Source of the DNA: JBNJGB01 sp051747385
GTDB taxonomy: Bacteria > Myxococcota_A > UBA9042 > PHBI01 > JACKFB01
Reading direction: 5' to 3'
DNA: 27,216 nt
Assembly (NCBI GenBank): GCA_051747385.1
Contig: JBNJGB010000054.1
Coordinates: 1 to 27,216, forward strand
Shown: positions 7,924-16,475 of the stretch, one piece after another
Position numbering within the stretch: position 1 is the stretch's first letter
Layout of the letters: each line of letters opens with the position of its first letter
Position numbers and translations under genes: made by a program
The notes under the pieces: model-generated
Told to the model about the DNA's origin: nothing
The model's input: the letters and a program-made list of their open reading frames with translations, nothing else
Database searches by the model: none

Positions 7924-7943
7924 CGGGGCGACGAGGAGGTGCG

Positions 7944-9851
7944 GTGGAGCCCGACGAGCTGTTCCGGCGCGAGCGCGGACCGGTGGTGCTCCCCTCGGAG
8001 GAGGGGCAGCATCGACAGCGCTCCCTGCTCACGTGGGTGGCCGTGCTCATCGTGGTGGTCGGCGCGGCGGCGGGCCTGGTGCACCACCTCCTGTGGCAGG
8101 ACGTGGGCCGGGAGGTGACCCGCCTGCTCCCCGCCTCCGCGGGCACCTACTCCGAAGCGGCCGAGCCCTGGGAGAACCTCGAGCGCGCCGTGTCCCTCGA
8201 CCGCTGGGCCGATCCGGCGGCCCTCGAGCACGCGCACCTCACGCGCGGGCTGCTCGCCGACGGCCTCGGCGGCCGGCTGGCGGGGGTGCCCCTGGCGCTC
8301 CTCCGGCGGACGCTCGTCGCGAGCGACCGCGTGCGGTTGACCACGGTCCCCACCCCCGAGGGCACTGCGCTGCTGGTCTTCGCGCAGATCACCGACCCGT
8401 GGGCCCACCGCCGCCTCGTCGGCCGGGTCGCCCCGCACCTGGAGACGGTCGATCGGGTGATGGGCTACGCGGTCCAGGCTCTCCGACCGCACGCCGGGCG
8501 GCTGCCCTGGCTGGAGCCACCGCCGCCCCTTCGGGTGGTCGTGATGGACGATCACGTGGTGGTGGGCTTCGGCCCGCCCGAGGCCGTCGAGGACCTGATC
8601 CAGGCGCGGGTGACGGGCCGCAGCCAGCCCCTGGCCCGCCACGAGGGGTTCCGGAACGCCCGCCCCGACGACGACGGGCCGGCGCTGTGGGCCTGGTTCG
8701 ATCCCGCCACCCTGGCCGATCTCGGCCGCTCCGCACTGGAGCCCCTGCTGGCCGACCCGCTGCGCTTCCGCACCTCCATCGTGGAGCACGTCCGGGCCGT
8801 CTCCCTCGAGAGCGTGCTGCAGGCCGGGTCCGACCTCCTGGACGTCCGGGTCCACACCCGGCCGCCCGGGACCGACGGCGCGGAGGACGAGGCCAGCGAG
8901 GCCGCGTCGACGCCGGCCTTCACGGGCGGAGCGCACACGCTGATCGCCCGCCTGCCCTTCGAGCCGGCGGCGGCTGTCAGCCTGTCGGTCACGCGGCCCG
9001 GCCGGGCGCTGCGGGTCGCCCTCGACAACCTGACCGCGCTCGCGGAGATGCTGAGCCTCGGGGGACGCCCCGAGCGCTTCGTGGAGATGCGAGCGCGCCT
9101 CCTGGCCGCCGGGGGCGACACGGTCGTGACGCGCGGGCTCACGGGTCAGGTCGTCCTCGCCGCGCCCCGCGGAGGGCGCCCGGGCCCGTGGCTCCTGGTG
9201 GTGGGCGTGCAGGACGCCGACCGGGGCGCCGAGGCGCTGGACGCCCTGGTCCGGAGCGCCCTGGGCCCCGACTTCGCCTACGGGACCCTGTACGGCGGCG
9301 GCGCGCCCGTGCACCTGGCGCGCCCCGCCTCGGGGCTCGGCCCCCCGGCGGCGCCCCGGCTGGCCTGGACCATCCGCGGGGAGGTCGCCCTCGTCGCTCC
9401 CGGCCCGCAGGCCCTGCCCGAGGTCGGCGCCGGCGTCCCCTCCGAGGTCCCCGCCGTCCTGGGCCAGGCGACGCGCGCCCTGCCCGACGGCGCCCCCCTG
9501 CTGGCCTTCGCCACCCCCTCGGTCCTCGCCGGGCGGGGCCACCCCTGGCTCGACGCGGTGCTGGAGCGGCTGAGGCCGGACTTCCGCGTGGCCGTCGCCG
9601 CCTGGGGCGAGCGGGATGCCCTCGTGGTCCGGTCGAACCTCGGCGCGTGGAGCTTCGCCGCCGCCGTGACCTCCCTGGAGCGGATGGCCCTGAACACCCT
9701 GGTGCTCTCGGATCTGCCCCCGGCCTGCCTGGACGCCTGGCGCGCCCTGTGCGAGTCGCAGCCCGACGCGTTCCTCTGCGAGCCCCTGGAGCCGGGGCGG
9801 GAGGACCTGGTGCGCCGGGCCTGCGACCGCTTCAGCGCCCCTCGAAGGTAG
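7944..9851 (+). CDS. Membrane-anchored protein of unknown function (DUF3352-like architecture)
   Basis: I chose GTG 7944 because AGGAGGT (7934-7940) sits just before it, though only 3 nt away; an ATG at 7866 is in frame but lies upstream of the promoter. The product has 635 aa: a short charged cytoplasmic tail, one transmembrane helix (about 28-50, with VAVLIVVVGAAAG), and a long extracytoplasmic part with alternating strands and helices, several basic and Pro-rich turns, and no enzyme motif I know. A Cys cluster (CLDAWRALCE ... FLCEP) lies near the C-terminus. The layout (anchor plus repeated alpha/beta segments) recalls DUF3352 proteins, but this is weak. Its last 20 bases overlap the 3' end of the convergent gene on the other strand. 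Confidence 0.7.
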   Translation: MEPDELFRRERGPVVLPSEEGQHRQRSLLTWVAVLIVVVGAAAGLVHHLLWQDVGREVTRLLPASAGTYSEAAEPWENLERAVSLDRWADPAALEHAHLTRGLLADGLGGRLAGVPLALLRRTLVASDRVRLTTVPTPEGTALLVFAQITDPWAHRRLVGRVAPHLETVDRVMGYAVQALRPHAGRLPWLEPPPPLRVVVMDDHVVVGFGPPEAVEDLIQARVTGRSQPLARHEGFRNARPDDDGPALWAWFDPATLADLGRSALEPLLADPLRFRTSIVEHVRAVSLESVLQAGSDLLDVRVHTRPPGTDGAEDEASEAASTPAFTGGAHTLIARLPFEPAAAVSLSVTRPGRALRVALDNLTALAEMLSLGGRPERFVEMRARLLAAGGDTVVTRGLTGQVVLAAPRGGRPGPWLLVVGVQDADRGAEALDALVRSALGPDFAYGTLYGGGAPVHLARPASGLGPPAAPRLAWTIRGEVALVAPGPQALPEVGAGVPSEVPAVLGQATRALPDGAPLLAFATPSVLAGRGHPWLDAVLERLRPDFRVAVAAWGERDALVVRSNLGAWSFAAAVTSLERMALNTLVLSDLPPACLDAWRALCESQPDAFLCEPLEPGREDLVRRACDRFSAPRR

Positions 9852-11895
9852 GCCGGCGCCGCTCGACCATGGCCTGGATCCCCGCGACGGCGTCCCGGGA
9901 GCCGAACACCACCTCGAGGCGCTCCAGCTCGGCCCGGAGTCCCCCGGTCACGTCCCCGCCCGGCTCGGCCAGATCGATGAGCCCCGCCGCCTCCTGGAGC
10001 GCGATGGGCGCCTTGCGGCTCAGCTTCTTCGCCAGCCGCCGGGCGTCCTCGTCGTCGGCTGGCTCCGCCTGGCCGGTCAGCCAGCGCTCCACCTCGCCGT
10101 CCGCCAGGAGGCGCGCGGCCGCCCGGGCCAGGTCGGGCTCGGAGGTCGGCGGCCCGGTCCGGAGGGAGGCGGGGTCCTCGGCCAGGGCCAGCTCCCGGGC
10201 GACGTCCATCACGTCGGTCCGGGTCGCCATCACGTCCACCAGCCCCAGGGCGTGCGCCGTCGGACCGTCGACGGTCTCGCCCGTGAGCACGAGCCACCGG
10301 GTCACCGGCCGCCCGCACCGCCGGACCGTGCGCTGGGTCCCGCCCAGGCCGGGGTAGATGCCCAGGCCGGTCTCCGGGAAGCCCAGGGTCGCTCGGTCGG
10401 TGGCCACGACGTGGTCGGCGCACATCACCAGCTCCGAACCCCCGCCCAGGCTGAGCCCGTCCAGGGCCGCCACGACCCGCTTCGGCGAGCTGTCGATGCG
10501 CTGGTACAGGTCGGCGGCCCGCTCCGTGAAGGTGCGGATCGTCTCCAGATCGCGGCGCTCCAGGGCGTCGGCGAAGAACTTCAGGTCCGCGCCCGCCATG
10601 AAGGCCTTGCCCGAGCCCGCGAGCACGACGGCCTCCACGGCCGGGTCCTCCTCGAGCCGCGTCCACGCCGCCTCGAAGTCCTTGAGGAGCTTGGGGGACA
10701 GGGCGTTGAGCTGATCGGGTCGATAGAACGTCAGGACGCCCACGCCGTCGTCGCCCACCTCGGTGACGACGGCGGACAGGTCGAAGGGCTCGCCCTCGCC
10801 GTCCTCCCGGATCTGGCGCAGGAAGCGCTGCGGCACGTCCAGGCCCCAGCGGCGGGTCAGGCCGTGGACAGCGTGCTCCGCGCGGGCCACGCCGCGGCGG
10901 TTCGCCAGCTCGAAGGGCCCCAGCCTCCAGCGCAGCCCGACCCGGGCGCCCAGGTCCACGTCCTCCATGGTCCCGACGCCCTCGTCCACGAGCTGTCCGG
11001 CGGCCAGCCAGACCGCCCCGGTGAGCCGCGCCGCGATGATCGCCCGCTGGTCCCGGTCCAGGTCGCCGGGCTCGTCGATCTCCCAGTCCTCGCTCCGGGA
11101 GACCTTGCGCTCCAGGGTCCGCGCCGGGGCGTAGAACGCGCCGAAGGCCTCGCCGAGCGTGTTGGCCGCGTGGCAGGCGATGGGCACGCCCGTGGCGTTC
11201 ATCAGGGCGAAGGGCCCCATCCCCGTGCCGAAGACGCTCCGGGCCACCAAGTCGATCTCGCCGGGGGTGCCGTGCTCCGCCTCGAGCAGCCGCACCGCCT
11301 CGTTGAGGTAGGGCACGAAGTACCGGTTCACGATGAACCCGGGAGCGTCCGCCGAGCGGATGGGGGTCTTCCCGAGCGCGTTCATCAGCCGCCAGACCCG
11401 CTGCACCACGGCGGGATCGCTCTGATCTCCGGCGATCACCTCCACCAGCCGGTTCTTCGCCGGGTGATAGAAGAAGTGCAGGCCGAGGACGCGATAGGCG
11501 TGGGGCAGGTCCTCCTGGAGATCCGTCACCCGGAAGCTGGAGGTGTTGGTCGCCAGGGCGGTCCCGGGCCCGCAGACGGCGTCCAGCTTCTCGAAGACCT
11601 CGCGCTTGACGCCGGGATCTTCGAAGACCGCCTCGACGACCAGATCCGCGCCGGCGACCTCCTCCATGTCGGTCGTCGCCGTGACGCGCTCCAGGATCGC
11701 CTCACCCTGCTCGGGGCGGAACACCTTCCTGCTCACGCCCTCCTCCACCATGGTCCGGATGCGCGTCAGGCCTCGCTCGACGCCCGCGCGATCCACGTCC
11801 ACGAGGACGACCTCGGCGCCCTCCGTGGCGAACTTCTGCGCGATCCCCGCACCCATGTTGCCGGCTCCGACGACGGCCACCCTACCCAGGCTCAT
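9832..11895 (-). CDS. Bifunctional 3-hydroxyacyl-CoA dehydrogenase / enoyl-CoA hydratase (dehydrogenase first)
   Basis: The ATG at 11895 (AGGT six bases upstream) gives 687 aa. Residues 1-185 form the NAD-binding dehydrogenase domain, with VVGAGNMGAGIAQ, catalytic His140 in GLHFF and Glu152 in RLVEVI. The C-terminal dehydrogenase domains run to about 355. From about 375 there is a crotonase domain with oxyanion-hole segments MAGADLKFF and LSLGGGSEL, and both catalytic glutamates (Glu488 and Glu508 in FPETGLGIYPG). It should hydrate enoyl-CoA and oxidise the resulting (S)-3-hydroxyacyl-CoA in beta-oxidation or a related CoA pathway. The domain order is the reverse of FadB/FadJ and matches archaeal-type crotonyl-CoA hydratase/hydroxybutyryl-CoA dehydrogenase fusions. 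HFFYHPAKN replaces the more usual HFFNPVP. No thiolase is adjacent. Confidence 0.93.
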   Translation of the reverse strand: MSLGRVAVVGAGNMGAGIAQKFATEGAEVVLVDVDRAGVERGLTRIRTMVEEGVSRKVFRPEQGEAILERVTATTDMEEVAGADLVVEAVFEDPGVKREVFEKLDAVCGPGTALATNTSSFRVTDLQEDLPHAYRVLGLHFFYHPAKNRLVEVIAGDQSDPAVVQRVWRLMNALGKTPIRSADAPGFIVNRYFVPYLNEAVRLLEAEHGTPGEIDLVARSVFGTGMGPFALMNATGVPIACHAANTLGEAFGAFYAPARTLERKVSRSEDWEIDEPGDLDRDQRAIIAARLTGAVWLAAGQLVDEGVGTMEDVDLGARVGLRWRLGPFELANRRGVARAEHAVHGLTRRWGLDVPQRFLRQIREDGEGEPFDLSAVVTEVGDDGVGVLTFYRPDQLNALSPKLLKDFEAAWTRLEEDPAVEAVVLAGSGKAFMAGADLKFFADALERRDLETIRTFTERAADLYQRIDSSPKRVVAALDGLSLGGGSELVMCADHVVATDRATLGFPETGLGIYPGLGGTQRTVRRCGRPVTRWLVLTGETVDGPTAHALGLVDVMATRTDVMDVARELALAEDPASLRTGPPTSEPDLARAAARLLADGEVERWLTGQAEPADDEDARRLAKKLSRKAPIALQEAAGLIDLAEPGGDVTGGLRAELERLEVVFGSRDAVAGIQAMVERRRPTFEGR

Positions 11896-11956
11896 GTCGC
11901 ACCTCGCTTCAGCCCGCCCGGGGGCGGGCGCTCGTGTCTTCGCGTGGAGTTTCCCC

Positions 11957-11986
11957 TTCATAGCGCGGGTGCCCGCGTACGCGCAA
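11957..11986 (-). promoter_or_regulatory. Candidate promoter of the fused dehydrogenase/hydratase, with spacer palindrome
   Basis: On the minus strand TTGCGC (11986-11981), an 18-bp spacer and TATGAA (11962-11957) form a promoter about 60 bases upstream of the ATG at 11895. The spacer holds the inverted repeat CGCGGG-TG-CCCGCG (11964-11977), a plausible operator for a regulator acting between -35 and -10. Confidence 0.45.
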
Positions 11987-12031
11987 CGCGCTCCGCCCGT
12001 GCCGATCCCGTCGTCCCGGAGGAGAGCGATG

Positions 12032-12060
12032 TTGCGCCCGCCCGTCCTCACCGGTAAAGC
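12032..12060 (+). promoter_or_regulatory. Candidate promoter giving a near-leaderless mRNA for the 12067 gene
   Basis: TTGCGC (12032-12037), 17 bp, TAAAGC (12055-12060). A start point 7 bases downstream would fall on the ATG at 12067, which has no Shine-Dalgarno of its own. A good GGAGGAG at 12017-12023 instead precedes an out-of-frame ATG at 12029. Confidence 0.3.
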
Positions 12061-12066
12061 CGTGTC

Positions 12067-15000
12067 ATGGCCTGTCCCATCTGCCCGACGTCGCTGCCCT
12101 CGGAGGCCCGGTACTGCTGGGGCTGTGGCGCCCCTCAGCCGGATCCCGGGGCCACCGCCGGCGAGCTTCGACTGGCCACGGTCCTCTGCTACCGCCTCGA
12201 CGGGCTCTCCGCGACCCGAGAGGTCGCGGAGGCGCTGCGCGTCCAGGTCGAGGACGCCCTGCTCGAGGGCGGCGGCATGGTGATGCGGGCGGCCGAGCCC
12301 GACGACGCCGAGGGCCTCGCCGTCTTCGTCGACGCGCGGATCGGCCGGGTCGCCCCGGACGAGGCGATCCGATCGGCGACCCGGGCCCGCGCCGTGGTCC
12401 GGCGCGCGGACGACTCCTCCACGGTGGAGCTGTGCGCGGGGGTGGCGACGGGCACGCTGCTACTGGAGCGCGCGGAGGACGAGGACGACGAGATGGTCGC
12501 CGGGCTTCCCATCGGCCTGGCCCGACGGCTCGCCGACGCCGCCGGACCGGACGAGATCCTGGTCGACGAGGGGACGCGCCGCGCCGCCGGACAGGGCCTG
12601 GGCCTGGTGGAGGAGACGCCCCTCACCCGCCCCGACGCCCCCACGCTCCTCCCGGTGTGGCGCGTGGACGCGGACGCGATGCCGGAGTCCGGACGCCCGC
12701 GCGGGCTGGTGGGCGATCGCGTCTCGGGCCCCCTGGTGGGACGCGACGCGGCGCTGGAGCGCGCCCGGGCATGGCTCGACGAGGCCCTCGAGGAGTCGAA
12801 GCTGCGCCGGGTGATCGTGCAGGGTCCGCGGGGGAGCGGCCGCACGCGCTTCTGTCGAACGCTCGTGGACGGGCTGCGGGGGGGGCACGCGGATCTCTGC
12901 GTCGCCGAGGTCACCGTGCGCGGCCGGGACATGCCCGCGGAGCCCTTCCACCTCCTGGCGCGCCTCGTCCGGGCCCTGGTACCCACCGAGGGACCCGACG
13001 TGTCCGCGCGCCAGCAGCGCTTCCGCGCCGGGCTGGACGGCCTGGCCGAGGCCGCCCCCACCCTGGAGCAGCCCTTCGTGCGCTCCCGGTTGGAGCAGCT
13101 CGTGGGGCTTTCGGCGCCCGACGACGCCCCCGTCCACGACCCGGAGCACGCGAACGAGTCCGCCCACGCGGCGGTGGAGGCGCTGCTGGACGCCGTGGCC
13201 CGGCGCGGCCCGCTGCTGGTCGTCGTGGAGCACCTGGAGGACGCGACCCCCGATCGCCACCGGACCCTCGCCCGGCTGTGCGGGAGCGTCCGCGATCGGC
13301 CGGTGGCGCTGCTGCTCACGGCCCTGGAGGCGCCGGAGTCCGACGCCGGCTGGGAGCCCTTGGAGGGCCACGACGAGCCCGTACCCCTCGGCCCCCTGTC
13401 CCCCGACGCCGGCCGGGTCCTGGTGGACCAGTTCCTCGGGCGCAGGGACGCCCTCCCGCGCGACGTCGCGACGGACATCGTCGAGCACGCCGGAGGGCTC
13501 CCCCTCCTCGTGCAGGAGTCCCTGAGCGCGCTCCTGGACGCGGGGATGCTGGTCGAGGACCCGTCGACGGGATCCTGGCACCTCGAGGGCGACGGCCTCC
13601 CCTCCGGCTTCCCGGACAGCCTGCACGCGCTGCTCGCGGCCCGCCTCGCGCAGATGCCCGAGCGCGAGGCCCGCGTGGTGCGCCAGGCCGCCGTGGCTGG
13701 CGGGCTGTTCTGGCGGGGCCTGGTCGCGGACCTGGGCGAGCCCCAGGCGGCGCTCGTGCTGCGCCGCCTCGAGGATCGCGGCCTCGTGAGGAGGGACTTC
13801 GAGGACGTGCTGCCCGGGCACGTGGGCTACGCCTTCACCCACCGCGCCGCGCGGGACGTGCTCCGCGTCGAGGTGCCCGCGGAGGAGGCGGCGCATCTCC
13901 ACGTCCGGGTGGCGCGCTGGCTCGCGCTCCACGCCGGAGACGCCTTCCACGCCTGGCTGGGGGCCATCGCGTGGCACTTCGCCGAGGCGGGCGATCACGC
14001 CCGCGCCACGTCCTATCACCTGCAGGCGGCGCGGCAGGCTCGCTCGCTGGGGGACCTGGGGCAGGCGCTCGATCAGCTCGAGCGCGCCCGGCGCTCCGCG
14101 CCGAACCGGGAGACGGCCATGGAGGCCGCGCTGGAGCTGGCCGAGGCCCGGCTCCTCAGCGGCCGCCCCGTGGACGCGCGACGAGAGCTGAAGCAGGCCC
14201 TGGCCTGGTCGGAGGAGCGCGGCGACCTCCGGGCGACGTTGACGGCCCTCGTGATCGAGGCCCGCGCCGCCGGCGCCCTGGAGGAGGGCGAGGCGGTGGA
14301 GCGCGCCGTCGATCGGGGACTGGAGCTCGCATGGAGCCTGGGAGCGCGCGAGCACGAGGCGACCCTCCTCGTGGCGAGGGCGCGGCTCCGCCACGCGCGG
14401 GGCCACGAGGAGGAGGCGCTCCTGGCCATCACCCGGGCCTCGGAGCTGACCGCGGAGCTCGGAGACCGCCTGGGCGGGGCCGTCACCGACGCCCACCGGG
14501 GCCGGACGCTGCTGCACCTCGGCCGCCTGGCCGAGGCCCGGGAGGTGCTGGAGGCGACCCGCGCCGTCGCCGAGGACCTGCAACATCAGCTCCTGCACGC
14601 ACGAGCCGGCGACGGCCTCGGCTGGATCGCCCTCGTCCGCGGCCGGGCGGACGAGGCGGAGGAGCACCTCCGTGAGGTGGTCGACGTGTTCGACCGCCTC
14701 GGCGCGCTGCGCCTGTCGGTCCCCGCGAACCTGGGGCTGGCGCTCCTGGCCCTGGAGCGGGGCGGGCACACCGAGGCGGCCAACCGCGCCGCCGGCGCCC
14801 TGGACCGGGCCGAGGAGTCCGGCAGCCCGCTCCACGTGGCCCTGGGGCGCAGCATCGTCGGCCACGTCTACGGGAGCGTGGAGCTGGGCCACCACAAGCT
14901 GAAGGCGCGCGCCCTGTCGGCCGCCGCCATCCGGCACGCGAAGGTGGAGCGGGTCCGGCACCTGGAGGAGGCCCTGCTGGCGCTGGAGGCCAGCGAGGGG

Positions 15001-15204
15001 GCGCCCCGCCTGTTCCACGGCCTCGCCGCCCTGTTCCTCGCCGAGTACCTCCTTGGCCGCGACCCGGAGGACGAGCGGGGGCGTGCCATGGCGCACCGCG
15101 CCGCCTGCCTCCTGTCGGGCTTCGCGGACACCCCGCTCGGGGCCCGCTGCGAGGCCCTGGTCCCCTCGGCGCCGGAGGCGATCGCCACCCTCGACGCGTC
15201 GTGA
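12067..15204 (+). CDS. Zinc ribbon / degenerate class III cyclase / degenerate AAA / TPR signalling protein
   Basis: This 1045-aa protein starts at ATG 12067. Residues 3-20 form an intact zinc ribbon (CPIC ... CWGC). Residues 34-200 follow a class III nucleotidyl cyclase layout, but the metal-binding Asp of the usual ADLVGFT-type motif is gone (VLCYRLDGLS) and the GDAVN-type region reads AGLPIGLARRLADAAGPDE. PLVGRD (222-227) opens an AAA_16-like NTPase whose Walker A is GPRGSGRT (253-260), with Arg for the essential Lys, and whose Walker B reads LLVVVEHLEDA, with His for Asp. From about 600 to the end it is helical, Ala/Leu/Glu-rich TPR-like repeats. It is therefore probably a scaffold or sensor, not an active cyclase or ATPase. 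The family is common in Myxococcota next to kinases, and here a pseudokinase ends 18 bp away in convergent orientation. Confidence 0.85.
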   Translation: MACPICPTSLPSEARYCWGCGAPQPDPGATAGELRLATVLCYRLDGLSATREVAEALRVQVEDALLEGGGMVMRAAEPDDAEGLAVFVDARIGRVAPDEAIRSATRARAVVRRADDSSTVELCAGVATGTLLLERAEDEDDEMVAGLPIGLARRLADAAGPDEILVDEGTRRAAGQGLGLVEETPLTRPDAPTLLPVWRVDADAMPESGRPRGLVGDRVSGPLVGRDAALERARAWLDEALEESKLRRVIVQGPRGSGRTRFCRTLVDGLRGGHADLCVAEVTVRGRDMPAEPFHLLARLVRALVPTEGPDVSARQQRFRAGLDGLAEAAPTLEQPFVRSRLEQLVGLSAPDDAPVHDPEHANESAHAAVEALLDAVARRGPLLVVVEHLEDATPDRHRTLARLCGSVRDRPVALLLTALEAPESDAGWEPLEGHDEPVPLGPLSPDAGRVLVDQFLGRRDALPRDVATDIVEHAGGLPLLVQESLSALLDAGMLVEDPSTGSWHLEGDGLPSGFPDSLHALLAARLAQMPEREARVVRQAAVAGGLFWRGLVADLGEPQAALVLRRLEDRGLVRRDFEDVLPGHVGYAFTHRAARDVLRVEVPAEEAAHLHVRVARWLALHAGDAFHAWLGAIAWHFAEAGDHARATSYHLQAARQARSLGDLGQALDQLERARRSAPNRETAMEAALELAEARLLSGRPVDARRELKQALAWSEERGDLRATLTALVIEARAAGALEEGEAVERAVDRGLELAWSLGAREHEATLLVARARLRHARGHEEEALLAITRASELTAELGDRLGGAVTDAHRGRTLLHLGRLAEAREVLEATRAVAEDLQHQLLHARAGDGLGWIALVRGRADEAEEHLREVVDVFDRLGALRLSVPANLGLALLALERGGHTEAANRAAGALDRAEESGSPLHVALGRSIVGHVYGSVELGHHKLKARALSAAAIRHAKVERVRHLEEALLALEASEGAPRLFHGLAALFLAEYLLGRDPEDERGRAMAHRAACLLSGFADTPLGARCEALVPSAPEAIATLDAS

Positions 15205-15222
15205 CGGGGCGGCGAGGCGGCC

Positions 15223-16224
15223 TCAGCGGCCGAGGAGATCCCCCAGGGAGGACTTGAAGCGGCGGAGGAGGGAGCCCCGGGCCTCCTCCTCGGCCTCCGT
15301 GGCGGCGAGGCGGAGAGCGTGCACCAGGGCGCGGCCGTTGGCGGGCCGATCGCCCGGCGCCCGGGACAGCAGGCGACCCACGAGCCGTGCAACGGGGGCC
15401 GGGACGTCAGCGGCGAGTTCCCGCAGCGGGGTCCGGGGGATGTCCGAGCCCGCCTCGTGGTGGGCGACGCAGGCTTCCCGCGTGCGGAGATGTCCCAGCG
15501 CGGGGACACCGGCCAGCATCTCGTAGAGCATGGCGCCGACCGCCCACACGTCGCTCGCGGGCTTCGTGCCCCATCCGGTCGCGTGCTCGGGGACGACGTA
15601 GGGGGGCGTGCCGACCGAGCCCGGCTCGACGCCGGCGACGGAGCGATCGTCCTCGTCGCGCAGGCGCGCGCCGCCCAGGTGGAGCAGCTTGATGCGGAGG
15701 CGCCCGTCGCGGCCGGTCCGCACCATCACGTGGTCGGGGTGGACCTCCCGGTGGACGATGCCCTCATCGTGCAGGGCGCCGAGGGCCTCCGCCGTGCTGC
15801 GCGCCACCTCCACGGCCTCCCGCCAGGGGATGCGCTCCCGGTGGCGAAGCTCCTCGGTGAGGCTCATGCCGCCCGCGAGCTCCATGGCGGCGTAGTAGCG
15901 CCCGTCCGCGAGCTGCCCCGTGCGGTGGACCCGGGCGATCCCCGGGTGCCGGACACGCCGGGACACCTCGCGGGCCCGGCGGAACGGATTGTCGTCCTCA
16001 CCGAGCACCGGCGAGCGCTCGGGCGCGTTCATGACCTCCAAGGCCACGAGCCGATCCCCTGCGGCGGGGTCCATGGCCCGGTAGACCGTGGTCCGGAGTC
16101 CGCGCCGGAGCTCCTCGAGCACCACGTATCCATCCGGCCTGCGGCCGAGCAGGCTCTCGCTGCCGTGCGTCGTACTGCCCATGTCCTCCGGCGCGCGATC
16201 GCTCCCACGGGGCGGATGGAGCAT
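15223..16224 (-). CDS. Ser/Thr protein kinase-fold protein lacking all catalytic residues (pseudokinase)
   Basis: 333 aa from ATG 16224; the internal ATG at 16182 (residue 15) has GGAGG only 2 nt ahead, so the start is uncertain. The bacterial STK fold is clear: HPGIARVHRTGQL, YYAAMELAGGMSL, ALGALHDEGIVH, VGTPPYVVPEHATG and SDVWAVGAMLYEMLAGVPA. The catalytic positions are all changed. The VAIK Lys is Glu63 (VALEVM), HRD is HRE (Glu160), the catalytic-loop Lys and Asn are His162 and His165, DFG is HLG (182-184), and the glycine loop is degraded (RRGLRTTVYRA). Structural residues such as the APE Glu and the alpha-F Asp remain, so the fold is kept. There is no transmembrane helix, so it is soluble. 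It probably acts as an allosteric or docking partner. Confidence 0.92.
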   Translation of the reverse strand: MLHPPRGSDRAPEDMGSTTHGSESLLGRRPDGYVVLEELRRGLRTTVYRAMDPAAGDRLVALEVMNAPERSPVLGEDDNPFRRAREVSRRVRHPGIARVHRTGQLADGRYYAAMELAGGMSLTEELRHRERIPWREAVEVARSTAEALGALHDEGIVHREVHPDHVMVRTGRDGRLRIKLLHLGGARLRDEDDRSVAGVEPGSVGTPPYVVPEHATGWGTKPASDVWAVGAMLYEMLAGVPALGHLRTREACVAHHEAGSDIPRTPLRELAADVPAPVARLVGRLLSRAPGDRPANGRALVHALRLAATEAEEEARGSLLRRFKSSLGDLLGR

Positions 16225-16475
16225 ACCGGGGGACCCACCGGGGTGAAAGGGTCCGCGCTCGCGACGCGGAACCCTGCGGGCACGGCGGCCAGGGCGATCG
16301 AATCGCGGTTGGTCCCGACACGGGGACCGCCGCTGGGGCGCCAGCGGCTGCGGCTGCCCATGCTGCGGGTCTCAAGACAGCGACTTCGTGGTCGTGGCGG
16401 ACAGCGTGCGGCAGCTGGGATGAATGGACGTCGGGCGAATGGCTCCGATCGCCCTGCGCGGCGGCGCGCGCTGCT

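Larger units (their letters stand above)
7582..7943. other. 362-bp intergenic region with dispersed-repeat-like sequence
   Basis: No gene is supported here. The region contains AAAGACGCGAAGACGCAAAG (about 7637-7657), a sequence style seen as dispersed intergenic repeats in many environmental bacteria. It also has the tandem 8-mer at 7757-7780 and inverted arms GGCTCACAG (7597-7605) and CTGTGAGCC (7824-7832) enclosing about 218 bp. The arms are each next to GGGGACGG. This looks like a small non-autonomous element or a mosaic of repeats. The promoter of the next gene is at its right end. Confidence 0.5.

Noticed and set aside
7730..10357. 875-codon plus-strand open frame across 7944-9851 and the hydratase fusion
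   Set aside because: Arg/Pro/Gly-rich composition typical of the wrong frame in high-GC DNA; it would span two real genes on opposite strands.
11896..12051. 52-codon N-terminal extension of the dehydrogenase/hydratase fusion
   Set aside because: The NAD-binding domain begins right at the ATG 11895 start and the predicted promoter lies inside the extension.
10252..12057. 601-codon plus-strand open frame
   Set aside because: It lies entirely antisense to the well-supported dehydrogenase/hydratase gene.
12029..12283. Short ORF with a good GGAGGAG site at ATG 12029
   Set aside because: It is out of frame with the signalling gene, mostly overlaps it and has no sensible composition; probably a chance SD, though a small leader peptide is not excluded.
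12460..15096. 878-codon minus-strand open frame
   Set aside because: Shadow of the zinc ribbon/AAA/TPR gene; no recognisable domain.
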